This document shows positions 25,739 to 34,999 of a DNA stretch of 64,000 bases, piece by piece (position 1 is the first letter of the stretch; each line of letters begins with the position of its first letter). The DNA is taken from NCBI RefSeq assembly GCF_007713735.2, contig NZ_VMNW02000036.1, positions 1 through 64,000 of the forward strand. Direction: 5' to 3'. Under the pieces are notes generated by a model, which searched no databases, was not told where the DNA came from, and saw nothing but the letters and a program-made list of their open reading frames with translations. The position numbers were made by a program, and so were the translations under genes. The DNA comes from Amycolatopsis acidicola (GTDB taxonomy: Bacteria; Actinomycetota; Actinomycetes; Mycobacteriales; Pseudonocardiaceae).

Positions 25739-26755
25739 ATGCCAGAAGTCGCAGTGGTCGGCTTCGCGGAGGCGCCGCACGTCCGGCGCACGCAGGGAAC
25801 CACCAACGGCGTGGAGATGCTGGTCCCGATCTTCTCCGACGTCTACCGCCAGACCGGGTTGACCAAACAGGACATCGGGTTCTGGTGCTCGGGCTCGTCG
25901 GACTACCTCGCGGGGCGCGCGTTCTCGTTCATCTCCGCGATCGACGCCATCGGCGCCTTCCCGCCCATCCACGAGTCGCACGTCGAAATGGACGCCGCCT
26001 GGGCGTTGTACGAAGCGTGGCTCAAGATCCGGATGGGCGAGGTGGACACCGCGCTGGTCTACGGGTTCGGGAAGTCCTCGGCCGGCCAGCTGCGCCGGGT
26101 GCTGGCGCTGCAGCTCGACCCTTACACGGTCGCGCCGCTGTGGCCGGATTCGATCAGCATCGCCGGACTGCAGGCCAGGATGGGCCTGGAAGCCGGGCTG
26201 TGGAGCGAAAAGGACCTGGCGGAGGTGGCCGCGCGCAGCCGCGGCGTCGACATCGCCGGCCTGCTGGACGCCCCGTACGTCGCGGATCCGTTGCGGGAGC
26301 ACGACATCGCCCCGATCACCGACGGCGCGGCCGTGATCGTGCTCGCGTCGGCGGAGAAGGCGAAGGACCTCGTGGAGCGGCCGGCGCTGATCAGCGGCAT
26401 CGAGCACCGGGTGGACACCCCGGTGCTGGGCGCCCGCGACCTCACGCGCTCGCCGTCCACCGAGGCGGCGGGCAAGGCGCTCGGAGTGTCCGATGTGGAG
26501 GTTGCCGAGCTGCACGCCCCGTTCACGCACCAGGAGCTCATCGTGCGCACCGCGCTCGGGCTCGGTGACGGCGTGCGGATCAACCCCTCGGGCGGGGCGC
26601 TGGCCGGGAACCCGATGTTCGCGGCCGGGCTCGCGCGGATCGGCCGGGCGGCGGAGGAGATCTTCACCGGGCGCGCCGGGAAGACGCTCGCACACGCGAC
26701 CAGCGGGCCGGCACTGCAGCAGAACCTCGTCGCGGTGATGGAAGGACTCGAGTAG
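25739..26755 (+). CDS. ltp4: Thiolase-like lipid-transfer protein Ltp4
   Basis: 338 aa, SCP-x-type thiolase fold. VAVVGFAEAPH starts the fold and INPSGGALAGNP is the late conserved loop. The Cys nucleophile of true thiolases is absent at the usual position: the motif has GSSDYLAG. It probably does retro-aldol chemistry, with the DUF35 protein upstream as partner. The order DUF35-ltp4-ltp3 matches Rv3521-Rv3523. The ATG at 25739 follows TGAGAGG; the upstream frame extension overlaps the previous gene and is ignored. Confidence 0.82.
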   Translation: MPEVAVVGFAEAPHVRRTQGTTNGVEMLVPIFSDVYRQTGLTKQDIGFWCSGSSDYLAGRAFSFISAIDAIGAFPPIHESHVEMDAAWALYEAWLKIRMGEVDTALVYGFGKSSAGQLRRVLALQLDPYTVAPLWPDSISIAGLQARMGLEAGLWSEKDLAEVAARSRGVDIAGLLDAPYVADPLREHDIAPITDGAAVIVLASAEKAKDLVERPALISGIEHRVDTPVLGARDLTRSPSTEAAGKALGVSDVEVAELHAPFTHQELIVRTALGLGDGVRINPSGGALAGNPMFAAGLARIGRAAEEIFTGRAGKTLAHATSGPALQQNLVAVMEGLE

Positions 26756-27916
<1,161 letters not shown>

Positions 27917-27926
27917 TGCGGTAAGG

Positions 27927-27965
27927 AAAACCGGCCGTCCCCGACTCGGGGGCGGCCGGTTTTTC
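27927..27965. terminator. Bidirectional intrinsic terminator between ltp3 and cyp125
   Basis: A 12-bp GC-rich stem with one G-U pair (27931-27942 with 27948-27959) and a 5-base loop is flanked by AAAA on the left and TTTTT on the right. It can therefore stop transcription in both directions for the two convergent genes. Confidence 0.92.
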
Positions 27966-28075
27966 GTTGCCACGCGGGGAGGTTGGACGCGGGCCGACCC
28001 TGGGCACGACTGTGGGGCGGCGCCCGGCGGCACCGCCCCACAATCTCCCTGTCCGGCCTAAATCTCCTATCCGGC

Positions 28076-29302
28076 CTAGGAGTAGGCGACCTGGTAGTGC
28101 TTGATGCCGTTGAGCCAGCCCGAACGCAGCCGCTCCGGCGGAGCGAGTTCACGGATGTTCGGCATCTCGTCGGCGATGGCGTTGAAGATCAGGTCGATCT
28201 CCAGCCGCGCCAGGTTCGCGCCGATGCAGTAGTGCGAGCCGGTGCCGCCGAAGCCCACGTGCGGGTTGTCGGCGCGCAGCACGTCGAACTTCTCCGGGTG
28301 GTCGAACACCTCGGGGTCGAAGTTCGCCGAGCTGTAGAACATGCCGACCCGGTCGCCGCGTTTGATGTGCTGCCCGCCGAGCTCGGTGTCGGCCGTCGCG
28401 GTGCGCTGGAACGCGACCACCGGGGTGGCCCAGCGGACGATCTCGTCGGCCGCGGTCTTGGGCCGCTGCTGCTTGTACAGCTCCCACTGGTCCGGGTGGT
28501 CGAGGAACGCCTTCATCCCGTGCGTGATCGCGTTGCGCGTGGTTTCGTTGCCCGCCACGGAAAGCAGGATGACGAAGAACCCGAACTCCTCGGAGTTCAG
28601 CGACTCGCCGTCGACGTCCGCGTGCACGAGCTTGGTGACGATGTCGTCCATCGGGCAGTTACGGCGCTGTTCCGCCATGTTCCAGGCGTAGCCGACCAAC
28701 TCCGCCGACGCCGCGATCGGCTCGACCTGGTACTCCGGGTCGTCGTAGCCGATCATCTGGTTCGACCAGTCGAAGATCTTGCCGCGGTCCTCCTGCGGGA
28801 TCCCGATCAGCTCGGCGATCGCCTGCAGCGGCAGCTCGCAGGCGACGTCCTGGACGAAGTCGCCGGAGCCGTTCTTCTTGGCCTCGTGCACGATCCGCGC
28901 GGCGCGGTCGCGCAGGGTGTCCTCCAGCTTCGCGATCGCCCTCGGCGTGAACCCCTTCGACACGATCCGGCGCAGCTTGGTGTGCTGCGGGGCGTCCATG
29001 TTCAGCAGGACAAGCCGGTTGGCGTTCAGGCCCTCTTCGGTCATCGTCTCGTCGAACCGGATGATCGCCAGCTTCTCCTGCGAGGAGAACAGCTCACTGT
29101 CGCGGGACACCGTCTTGACGTCCTCGAGCCGGGTCACGACCCAGTAGCCGTCATCGCCGAAACCGGCCAGATTGTGCCGCTGCTCGTTCCACCAGACCGG
29201 AGCGGTACGGCGGAGCTCGGCGAACTCTTCCAGCGGCAACCGCTGGGCGTACAGATCAGGGTCCGTGAAGTCGAAACCGGCGGGGATCATGGGTGTTGCC
29301 AC
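28076..29302 (-). CDS. cyp125: Cytochrome P450 CYP125 (steroid C26/C27 monooxygenase)
   Basis: Oxidises the terminal methyl of the cholesterol side chain to the C26 carboxylate, starting side-chain degradation (408 aa). The I-helix has AGNETTRN, ExxR lies in KTAADEIVRWA, and the haem loop FGGTGSHYCIGANLARLE has Cys359. MIPAGFDFTDPDLYAQRLP at the N-terminus is typical for CYP125. The GTG at 29302 is favoured by the GGGAGG sequence five bases upstream; an ATG at 29290 lies four codons in. A KstR site sits 29 bp before the start. Confidence 0.93.
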   Translation of the reverse strand: MATPMIPAGFDFTDPDLYAQRLPLEEFAELRRTAPVWWNEQRHNLAGFGDDGYWVVTRLEDVKTVSRDSELFSSQEKLAIIRFDETMTEEGLNANRLVLLNMDAPQHTKLRRIVSKGFTPRAIAKLEDTLRDRAARIVHEAKKNGSGDFVQDVACELPLQAIAELIGIPQEDRGKIFDWSNQMIGYDDPEYQVEPIAASAELVGYAWNMAEQRRNCPMDDIVTKLVHADVDGESLNSEEFGFFVILLSVAGNETTRNAITHGMKAFLDHPDQWELYKQQRPKTAADEIVRWATPVVAFQRTATADTELGGQHIKRGDRVGMFYSSANFDPEVFDHPEKFDVLRADNPHVGFGGTGSHYCIGANLARLEIDLIFNAIADEMPNIRELAPPERLRSGWLNGIKHYQVAYS

Positions 29303-29330
29303 GGCTACCTCCCGGGATGCCACAACGTCG

Positions 29331-29344
29331 TGGAACACGTTCTA
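29331..29344. promoter_or_regulatory. KstR operator of cyp125
   Basis: TGGAACACGTTCTA matches TnnAACnnGTTnnA exactly. It is 29 bp upstream of the cyp125 start. Confidence 0.82.
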
Positions 29345-29495
29345 TGGCCGATTGAAGCATACGGCGTTAACTTAGGAAAGAGCTTGAGTGATACCCGTTT
29401 ACTTTTTCCGACAAGATCTTGAAACTCCAGGTAGAGGAGCCGACCGCGAAAGGTAGCCAAATAGCGGTTGACCTGCGTCACAGTCGTCCAATACT

Positions 29496-29509
29496 GTAAC
29501 TTGTTCTAG
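29496..29509. promoter_or_regulatory. KstR operator of fadA5
   Basis: TGTAACTTGTTCTA matches TnnAACnnGTTnnA exactly. It is 27 bp upstream of the fadA5 start, in the same 233-bp divergent region as the cyp125 site. The stretch between the two sites is AT-richer and must contain both promoters. Confidence 0.8.
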
Positions 29510-29535
29510 TTTTCACCCGGACAAAGGAGCGCAAC

Positions 29536-30699
29536 GTGGGCGAAGCAGTCATCGTCGAGGCCGTCCGGACCCCGATCGGCAAACGGCGCGGCGTGCTGTC
29601 CGGCCTGCATGCCGCCGAGTTGCTCGGGGCCGCGCAGTCGGCACTGCTGGAGCGGGCCGGGATCGACCCGGCGCTCGTCGAGCAGGTGATCGGCGGCTGC
29701 GTCACGCAGGCAGGCGAGCAGTCGAGCAACGTCACCCGCACCGCGTGGTTGCACGCGGGCCTGCCCGAGACGGCAGGCTCCACCTCGATCGACGCCCAGT
29801 GCGGCTCGGCGCAGCAGGCCGCGCACCTGATCGCGGGCCTCATCGCCACCGAGGCCATCGACGTCGGCGTCGCGTGTGGGGTCGAGGCGATGAGCCGGAT
29901 CCCGCTCGGCGCGAACCGTGGCGTGGACGCGGGGCTGCCCAAGCCGGACTCATGGTCGATCGACATGCCCAACCAGTACGGCGCGGCCGAGCGGATCGCC
30001 GCCCGGCGCGGGCTCACCCGCGAGGACATCGACCGGTTCGGCGTCGCGTCACAGGCCAAGGCCGCGCAGGCCTGGGCCGAGGGCAGGTTCGACCGCGAGG
30101 TCGTCCCGGTCAAGGCACCCGTGCTCGACGAGCAGGGCGCACCGACCGGCGAGACCCGGCTGGTCAACCGCGACCAGGGCCTGCGCGACACCACCCTCGA
30201 AGGACTGGGCAAGCTCAAGCCCGTCATCGAGGACGGCGTGCACACCGCGGGCACGTCCTCACAGATCTCCGACGGGGCCTCCGCCGTCCTCATCATGGAC
30301 GCCGGCAAGGCACGCGCGCTGGGCCTCAAGCCTCGCGCGCGGCTTCGCTCCCAGGCCCTCATCGGCGCCGAGCCGTACTACCACCTCGACGGGCCCGTGC
30401 AGGCGACCGAGCGCGTGCTGAGCCGGAGCGGGATGAAGATCGGCGACCTCGACCTGTTCGAGGTGAACGAAGCCTTCGCCTCCGTCGTGCTGTCGTGGCA
30501 GCAGGTGCACCAGCCCGACCCGGACAAGGTGAACGTGAACGGTGGGGCCATCGCGCTCGGCCATCCGGTCGGCAGCACGGGCGCCCGGTTGCTCACCACG
30601 GCACTGCACGAACTGGAACGGCGGGACGCGAACACGGCACTGGTCACGATGTGCGCCGGCGGGGCCATGTCGACCGCGACGATCCTGGAGCGGATCTGA
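29536..30699 (+). CDS. fadA5: Steroid 3-ketoacyl-CoA thiolase FadA5
   Basis: Thiolytic removal of acetyl-CoA or propionyl-CoA from the sterol side chain (387 aa). The nucleophile is in DAQCGSAQQ (Cys89). The later NGGAIALGHPVGSTGAR loop holds the catalytic His, and the C-terminal CAGGAM holds the second Cys. Position next to divergent cyp125 with a KstR site matches Rv3545c/Rv3546. The GTG start is preceded by AAAGGAGCG. No other gene is in its transcript before the terminator at 30731. Confidence 0.92.
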   Translation: MGEAVIVEAVRTPIGKRRGVLSGLHAAELLGAAQSALLERAGIDPALVEQVIGGCVTQAGEQSSNVTRTAWLHAGLPETAGSTSIDAQCGSAQQAAHLIAGLIATEAIDVGVACGVEAMSRIPLGANRGVDAGLPKPDSWSIDMPNQYGAAERIAARRGLTREDIDRFGVASQAKAAQAWAEGRFDREVVPVKAPVLDEQGAPTGETRLVNRDQGLRDTTLEGLGKLKPVIEDGVHTAGTSSQISDGASAVLIMDAGKARALGLKPRARLRSQALIGAEPYYHLDGPVQATERVLSRSGMKIGDLDLFEVNEAFASVVLSWQQVHQPDPDKVNVNGGAIALGHPVGSTGARLLTTALHELERRDANTALVTMCAGGAMSTATILERI

Positions 30700-30730
30700 C
30701 GCACCGCCACCGAGCACGATGGGCGCGCGC

Positions 30731-30749
30731 CGCTCCCCGGAGCGTTTTC
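30731..30749 (+). terminator. Terminator after fadA5
   Basis: A 5-bp CGCTC/GAGCG stem with a tight 4-base loop is followed by TTTTC. It is short but has the U-tract. It lies between convergent genes. Confidence 0.5.
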
Positions 30750-30758
30750 AGTTGTGGG

Positions 30759-31232
30759 TCAGCGTTCGATACGCACCACCGGCCCGTTTTCGGGGCGCTC
30801 GAACCTGATCAGGCGCCCATCGGCTCGCCAGGACTCGGCCACCAGCGTGGTGCCCTCCACGCTGGTCAGCACCGCCTCGCGGAGCTCGAGCCGGAACAGG
30901 TTGCAGGGCGAGGAATCTCCTTGCACGGCTTCGATCTCCGCCTGGTCGGTGACCTCCACCGCCACGCCGGAGATCTTCGCGTCCCCGGCAGGGCCAGGAT
31001 GGGCGTGCAGCGCGAACCGCCCGTCCCGCAAGAGATCCCGGGCCTTGCGCGCGTCGAGCATCGACCCGGCCATCAGCTCGGCGCCCGCGTAGTCGACCTC
31101 GATCCCGCTGACGCGCGGCGAACCGTCCCGGCGGAGCGTCGCCAGGACATGGGTCGCGTGCGCCTCGAACCGGGCCCGGACCTCGCGAGCGAGATCCGGC
31201 GCCTGGGTGCTGAACTCCTGCCAATTCGCCAC
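30759..31232 (-). CDS. Pyridoxamine 5'-phosphate oxidase-fold protein
   Basis: 157 aa split-barrel protein of the FMN/F420-binding PNPOx type. HVLATLRRDGSPRVSGIEVD (about residues 28-47) is the first strand pair and LHAHPGP the next. The C-terminal half is more variable. It resembles actinobacterial 'pyridoxamine 5'-phosphate oxidase family' proteins and not the biosynthetic PdxH. It is divergent from no gene and is followed by fadA5 tail-to-tail. There is no link to steroids apart from position. Confidence 0.8.
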   Translation of the reverse strand: MANWQEFSTQAPDLAREVRARFEAHATHVLATLRRDGSPRVSGIEVDYAGAELMAGSMLDARKARDLLRDGRFALHAHPGPAGDAKISGVAVEVTDQAEIEAVQGDSSPCNLFRLELREAVLTSVEGTTLVAESWRADGRLIRFERPENGPVVRIER

Positions 31233-31272
31233 GAACGCAGTCTGGCACGAGGCACCGACAATTCCGGCCGTC

Positions 31273-31794
31273 TCAGCGGATCCAGTAGGTCAGTTCCGGG
31301 CTCCATCCGTTGGCGCGCAAGCGAAAAACAAGTTTCGCCCAGCCGGCCGGCTCGGCCGCGATCACCCACGCGTCCGGCGAACCCGCCATGAGCCGCTGGC
31401 CGAACCGGAGCCAGGACGCGGCCGACTCGGGCCAGTCCACAATGGACGCGATCAGCCCGCCGCCCGCCTCCGACTCGCGCACGAACTTTGCCGCAGCGGC
31501 GCGAGAGGGCTCGTCGCGGCTATGCCCGACCGCGACGAGCGAAGCCCCGGACAGGACCTTCCACCGCCGGTAGCGCTCGGGCAGGCACACCGAGCACGGG
31601 CGATATCCGGCGCGCACGGCCGTTTCCTCGTCGGCGAAGAAGACACGATCCCGCACGTAGCCGCCCCGAGCGAGGGCGCGTAACGCGGACGGACAGTCCA
31701 ACCTGCCGTAGAGCCGCGCCCGCCGGTGCCCGCCGAACACCCCGGGGAGCACGCTGGACCAGGGGCGGCCGTCGGCATCGAGCAAGGTGTACAT
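31273..31794 (-). CDS. Ada-type metal-binding domain protein, orphan
   Basis: 173 aa. The N-terminal ~75 residues resemble the zinc-binding alkyl-phosphotriester domain of Ada: LDCPSA, VFFADEETAVRAGYRPCSVC. Only three of the four zinc cysteines of Ada are seen (Cys in LDC and the CSVC pair), so the zinc site may be altered. No methyltransferase or AraC domain follows; the C-terminal ~95 residues are unassigned. The start at the ATG at 31794 gives MYTLLDADGRPW. A longer frame to 31878 lacks conservation. Confidence 0.72.
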   Translation of the reverse strand: MYTLLDADGRPWSSVLPGVFGGHRRARLYGRLDCPSALRALARGGYVRDRVFFADEETAVRAGYRPCSVCLPERYRRWKVLSGASLVAVGHSRDEPSRAAAAKFVRESEAGGGLIASIVDWPESAASWLRFGQRLMAGSPDAWVIAAEPAGWAKLVFRLRANGWSPELTYWIR

Positions 31795-31837
31795 CCCTTG
31801 CAGTACACCAGTTCCCGACGCCCGGATCCGGCGGGAA

Positions 31838-32254
31838 TCAGCCGGCGCGGCCGGATTTCGCCTCGTCGTAGCGGGCACGGGCGGCGTGCACCCCGGGCAG
31901 CCCGGCCTCGACGAACTCGATGAGGTCGCGCAGTTTGACGGCGACCGCCTCGCCGGCGGACGTCAGGCTGTACTCCACCCGCGGCGGGATGGTCGGCTGC
32001 GCCTCGCGGTGCACGAACCCGTCCCGCTCCAGGGCCTGCAACGTCTGCGCCAGCATCTTCTCGCTGACGCCGTCGACCTTGCGGCGCAGCGCGTTGAACC
32101 GGAACGGCCCCTCGTGCAACGCGGCGAGCGCCAGCGTGCCCCACCGGCCGGTGATGTGTTCGAGCACGCCGCGTGATTCACAGGCGCGCGCGAATACATC
32201 GGCCACGAGCCGGGCATGTTCGACGTCGGATTCGTCGGATGCACAGCTGGTCAT
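31838..32254 (-). CDS. HxlR-family transcriptional regulator
   Basis: 138 aa winged-helix regulator: GRWGTLALAALHEGPFRFNALRRKVDGVSEKMLAQTL is the HxlR DNA-binding core (about residues 37-73). The C-terminal part is short. HxlR proteins respond to redox or electrophiles in several species (for example QorR with QorA/QorB). The gene is divergent from a NmrA-like oxidoreductase gene, which it probably represses. Cys4 near the N-terminus and Cys25 could be sensors. The ATG at 32254 gives MTSCASDES. Confidence 0.86.
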   Translation of the reverse strand: MTSCASDESDVEHARLVADVFARACESRGVLEHITGRWGTLALAALHEGPFRFNALRRKVDGVSEKMLAQTLQALERDGFVHREAQPTIPPRVEYSLTSAGEAVAVKLRDLIEFVEAGLPGVHAARARYDEAKSGRAG

Positions 32255-32324
32255 ACCTGCCAAGATACCGGCTCGGGCGGAAAACCCCCTGTGACGGCAC
32301 TTACTTCTGGTTGGCACTTTCTAC

Positions 32325-32340
32325 AAGTTAGTACAAACTT
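32325..32340. promoter_or_regulatory. Probable HxlR operator
   Basis: AAGTT and AACTT form a perfect dyad around AGTACA, in the 115-bp gap between the divergent HxlR and oxidoreductase genes. The AT-rich GTAC-centred shape suits HxlR sites. Confidence 0.5.
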
Positions 32341-32369
32341 TCGGTGCGTCACACAGTGAGGAGTGCAGG

Positions 32370-33209
32370 ATGATCGTCGTCACCGGCGCGACCGGGCAGC
32401 TCGGCCGCCACGTCATCGAAGGACTGAAGGCCCAGGTCCCCGCGGAGCGGATCGTCGCCGCGGTGCGCAGTCCGGAGAAGGCCGCCGACCTTGGCGTCAC
32501 CGTCCGGAAGGCGGACTACAACGACCCGGCGTCGCTGGACGCGGCGTTCGCAGGCGCCGAGAAGGTGCTGCTGATCTCCGGCAACGAGGTCGGCCGGCGC
32601 GTGCCGCAGCACAAGGCCGTCGTCGACGCCGCGAAACGGGCCGGCGTAAGCCTTCTCGCCTACACCAGCGCGCCGAAGGCCGACACCTCCCCGCTCATCC
32701 TGGCGCCCGAACACAAGGCGACCGAGGAGCTGATCCGGGACTCCGGTCTGCCGTACACGATTCTGCGCAATGGCTGGTACAACGAGAACTACGAGCAGAC
32801 GATCAAGCAGGCCGCGGAGACCGGCGGCTTCGTCGGCAGCTCCGGCCAGGGCAAGGTGGCCAGCGCGACGCGCGCCGACTACGCGGCGGCCGCGGTCGCC
32901 GTGCTCACCGGCGAAGGCCACGAAAACAAGATCTACGAGCTGTCCGGTGACACGGCGTGGACCAGCGAGGACCTGGCCGCCGAAATCGCGAAGGCAACCG
33001 GCAAGCCGGTCACGTACACCGACCTGACGCCGGAGCAACACAAGGCAGCGCTGCTGCACGCCGGGCTGCCGGAGGGGACGGCGGAGTTCGTCGTCGCGCT
33101 GGACGGCAACCGCAAGGACGGCCTCCTCGCGTTGGTGACCGGCGAGCTGCGGGAGCTCATCGGCCGCCCGACCACGCCGATCTCGGAAACCGTCGCCGCG
33201 CTGGTGTGA
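32370..33209 (+). CDS. NmrA-like NAD(P)-dependent oxidoreductase (QorB-type)
   Basis: 279 aa atypical short-chain dehydrogenase. It starts IVVTGATGQLGRHVIEGL, an NAD(P)-binding Rossmann motif, with AAVRSP selecting the cofactor phosphate. YTILRNGWYNENY is close to the quinone oxidoreductase QorB pattern. It probably reduces quinones or senses NADPH. Pairing with the divergent HxlR regulator is the classical qorR-qorB layout. The ATG follows TGAGGAGTGCAGG. Confidence 0.87.
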   Translation: MIVVTGATGQLGRHVIEGLKAQVPAERIVAAVRSPEKAADLGVTVRKADYNDPASLDAAFAGAEKVLLISGNEVGRRVPQHKAVVDAAKRAGVSLLAYTSAPKADTSPLILAPEHKATEELIRDSGLPYTILRNGWYNENYEQTIKQAAETGGFVGSSGQGKVASATRADYAAAAVAVLTGEGHENKIYELSGDTAWTSEDLAAEIAKATGKPVTYTDLTPEQHKAALLHAGLPEGTAEFVVALDGNRKDGLLALVTGELRELIGRPTTPISETVAALV

Positions 33210-33212
33210 CTT

Positions 33213-33252
33213 GCCGGCCCGGCCGCTCGTGCGCGTGAGCGGCCGGGCCGGC
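33213..33252. terminator. 16-bp perfect hairpin terminator
   Basis: GCCGGCCCGGCCGCTC (33213-33228) pairs fully with 33237-33252 around an 8-base loop. It is GC-only with no U-tract, the common actinobacterial style, and lies between convergent genes, serving both. Confidence 0.8.
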
Positions 33253-33272
33253 CGGTTCTCGGGCCCGGCCGG

Positions 33273-34175
33273 TCAGCTCGCGCCGTAGACCGGCTCCGGC
33301 TCGGGCGATTCCGCGATCAGCCGCTCCACCACCGGGCCGAGCTCGCCCGGCTCCCACCGGGCGCCCTTGTCCGCTACCGGCCCGTGCCGCCAGGCCTGGG
33401 CGAGCGAGACGCGGCCACCGTCCACTTCGAACACCCGCCCGGAGACGCTCCCGGACGCCTCGCTGCCGAGCCACACCACCAGCGGCGACACGTTTTCCGG
33501 TGCCATCGCGTCGAAACCGTCCTCCGGCGCCGCCATGTCGAAGGTGTTCTCGGTCATCCTGGTGCGCGCGGACGGGGCGATCGCGTTCACCGTGATCCCG
33601 TACCGGGCGAACTCCGCCGCCGCGATCACGGTGAGCCCGGCGATCCCCGCCTTGGCCGCCGAGTAATTGCCCTGGCCGATACTGCCCAGCAGCCCGGCAC
33701 CGGAACTCGTGTTGATCACACGCGCGGCCGGGGTGCGCCCGGCCTTCGCCTCGGCGCGCCAGTGCGCGGCGGCGTGCCGCATCGGCGCGAAGTGACCCTT
33801 CAGGTGCACGCGGATGACCGCGTCCCACTCGTCCTCGCCGAGGTTGACCAGCATCCGGTCGCGCAGGAAACCCGCGTTGTTGACCAGTACGTCCATCCTG
33901 CCGAACCGGTCGAGCGCGGTCGCCACGAGGTTTTCGGCTCCGGCCCAGTCCGCGACGTCGTCGGTGTTCGCGACCGCTTTTCCGCCCAGCGCCTCGATTT
34001 CCTCGACCACCTGCTGAGCGGGCCCGGTCGAGTTGCCGCTGCCGTCGAGCCCGACGCCGATGTCGTTCACCACCACATGGGCGCCTTCGCGCGCGAAGGC
34101 GAGCGCGTGCGCGCGGCCGAGCCCCCGCCCCGCACCGGTGACGATCACGACGCGGCCGTCGACGATTCCGCTCAC
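33273..34175 (-). CDS. Short-chain dehydrogenase (Rv3548c-like)
   Basis: 300 aa classical SDR. VVIVTGAGRGLGRAHALAFA binds NAD, NNAG is present, and the active site has Ser in NTSSGAGL and the YSAAKAG tetrad. It belongs to the type with MaoC-family dehydrogenases of fatty acid or steroid oxidation. It follows the other SDR by a GTGA overlap. Place and likeness match Rv3548c at the start of the KstR2 regulon, where a role in HIP ring degradation is expected but not defined. The KstR2 site at 34961 would control it. Confidence 0.82.
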   Translation of the reverse strand: MSGIVDGRVVIVTGAGRGLGRAHALAFAREGAHVVVNDIGVGLDGSGNSTGPAQQVVEEIEALGGKAVANTDDVADWAGAENLVATALDRFGRMDVLVNNAGFLRDRMLVNLGEDEWDAVIRVHLKGHFAPMRHAAAHWRAEAKAGRTPAARVINTSSGAGLLGSIGQGNYSAAKAGIAGLTVIAAAEFARYGITVNAIAPSARTRMTENTFDMAAPEDGFDAMAPENVSPLVVWLGSEASGSVSGRVFEVDGGRVSLAQAWRHGPVADKGARWEPGELGPVVERLIAESPEPEPVYGAS

Positions 34176-34918
34176 TTGTCCTCCTTCGCATACATCACGG
34201 GGGGCAGTTCGCCGCCGCCGTGCACCTGCAACGTCGCCCCGCTGACGTAGGAAGCCAGCGGTGAAGCCAGGAAGGCGACGCAAGCGCCGACCTCGTCCGG
34301 CTCGGCCAACCGTCCTAACGGGACGGTCCGGGCGACCACCGCATCGTCCGGGTAGTGCGCCGCCGCCAGTTCGGTACGCACCATGCCGAGCGTCAGCGCG
34401 TTGACGCGGACCTTCGGGGCCCACTCCACGGCGAGCGTGGCCGTGAGATTGTCCAGCCCCGCCTTCGCCGCCCCGTACGAAGCCGTGCCCGGCGACGGGC
34501 GGGTCGCGCTGATACTGCTGATGTTGACGATCGAGCCGCCCTTTTCCTGCTGCTGCATCACCGAATTCGCCTCGCGCGCCAGGTTCAGCGGGGCCAGCAG
34601 ATTCAGGCTCACGATCTTCTCGTGCAACCGCGGGGAGGACGACGCCACCTCCGCGTACGGCGCTCCGCCGGCGTTGTTGACCAGGATGTCGAGCGCGCCG
34701 AAGCGCTCGACTATGCGCGCCACCAACTGCCCGACCTGCTCCGGATCCCGGACGTCGCAGGGCAGGAAGTCCGCCTCCGACTCTTCCGGCTCCGTGCGGC
34801 CGCACGTGACGACTTCCGCACCCGCGCTCAGCAACGTACGGGTGATACCGGCGCCGACACCGCGCGTACCACCGGTGACGAGAGCGACGGAACCTTCGAG
34901 CCGTAGGTCCAGGCTCAC
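34172..34918 (-). CDS. Short-chain dehydrogenase (Rv3549c-like)
   Basis: 248 aa SDR with ALVTGGTRGVGAGITRTL, NNAG and a YGAAKAG active-site motif; the Ser is in NISSISATR. The GTG at 34918 is set by AGGAGG seven bases upstream. It is divergent from echA20, with the KstR2 site between. The order SDR-SDR/echA20 is the same as Rv3548c-Rv3549c/Rv3550. It probably acts on a hydroxy or oxo intermediate of the C/D rings; the exact step is unknown. Confidence 0.83.
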   Translation of the reverse strand: MSLDLRLEGSVALVTGGTRGVGAGITRTLLSAGAEVVTCGRTEPEESEADFLPCDVRDPEQVGQLVARIVERFGALDILVNNAGGAPYAEVASSSPRLHEKIVSLNLLAPLNLAREANSVMQQQEKGGSIVNISSISATRPSPGTASYGAAKAGLDNLTATLAVEWAPKVRVNALTLGMVRTELAAAHYPDDAVVARTVPLGRLAEPDEVGACVAFLASPLASYVSGATLQVHGGGELPPVMYAKEDK

Positions 34919-34960
34919 CGGCGAACCTCCTAGCACTATGCGCCCGGCGGACGCCCTGTT

Positions 34961-34984
34961 AACCTACCAAGCAAGTGCTAGGTT
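34961..34984. promoter_or_regulatory. KstR2 operator between the SDR pair and echA20
   Basis: A 24-bp dyad with AACCTA and TAGGTT ends, and CCAAGCAAGTGC in the middle. It fits the KstR2 pattern AnCAAGnnCTTGnT except for one base of the right core. It overlaps the upstream region of echA20 (start 35000) and is 43 bp from the divergent SDR start. Confidence 0.75.
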
Positions 34985-34999
34985 TGGAAGAAGGCGCCG

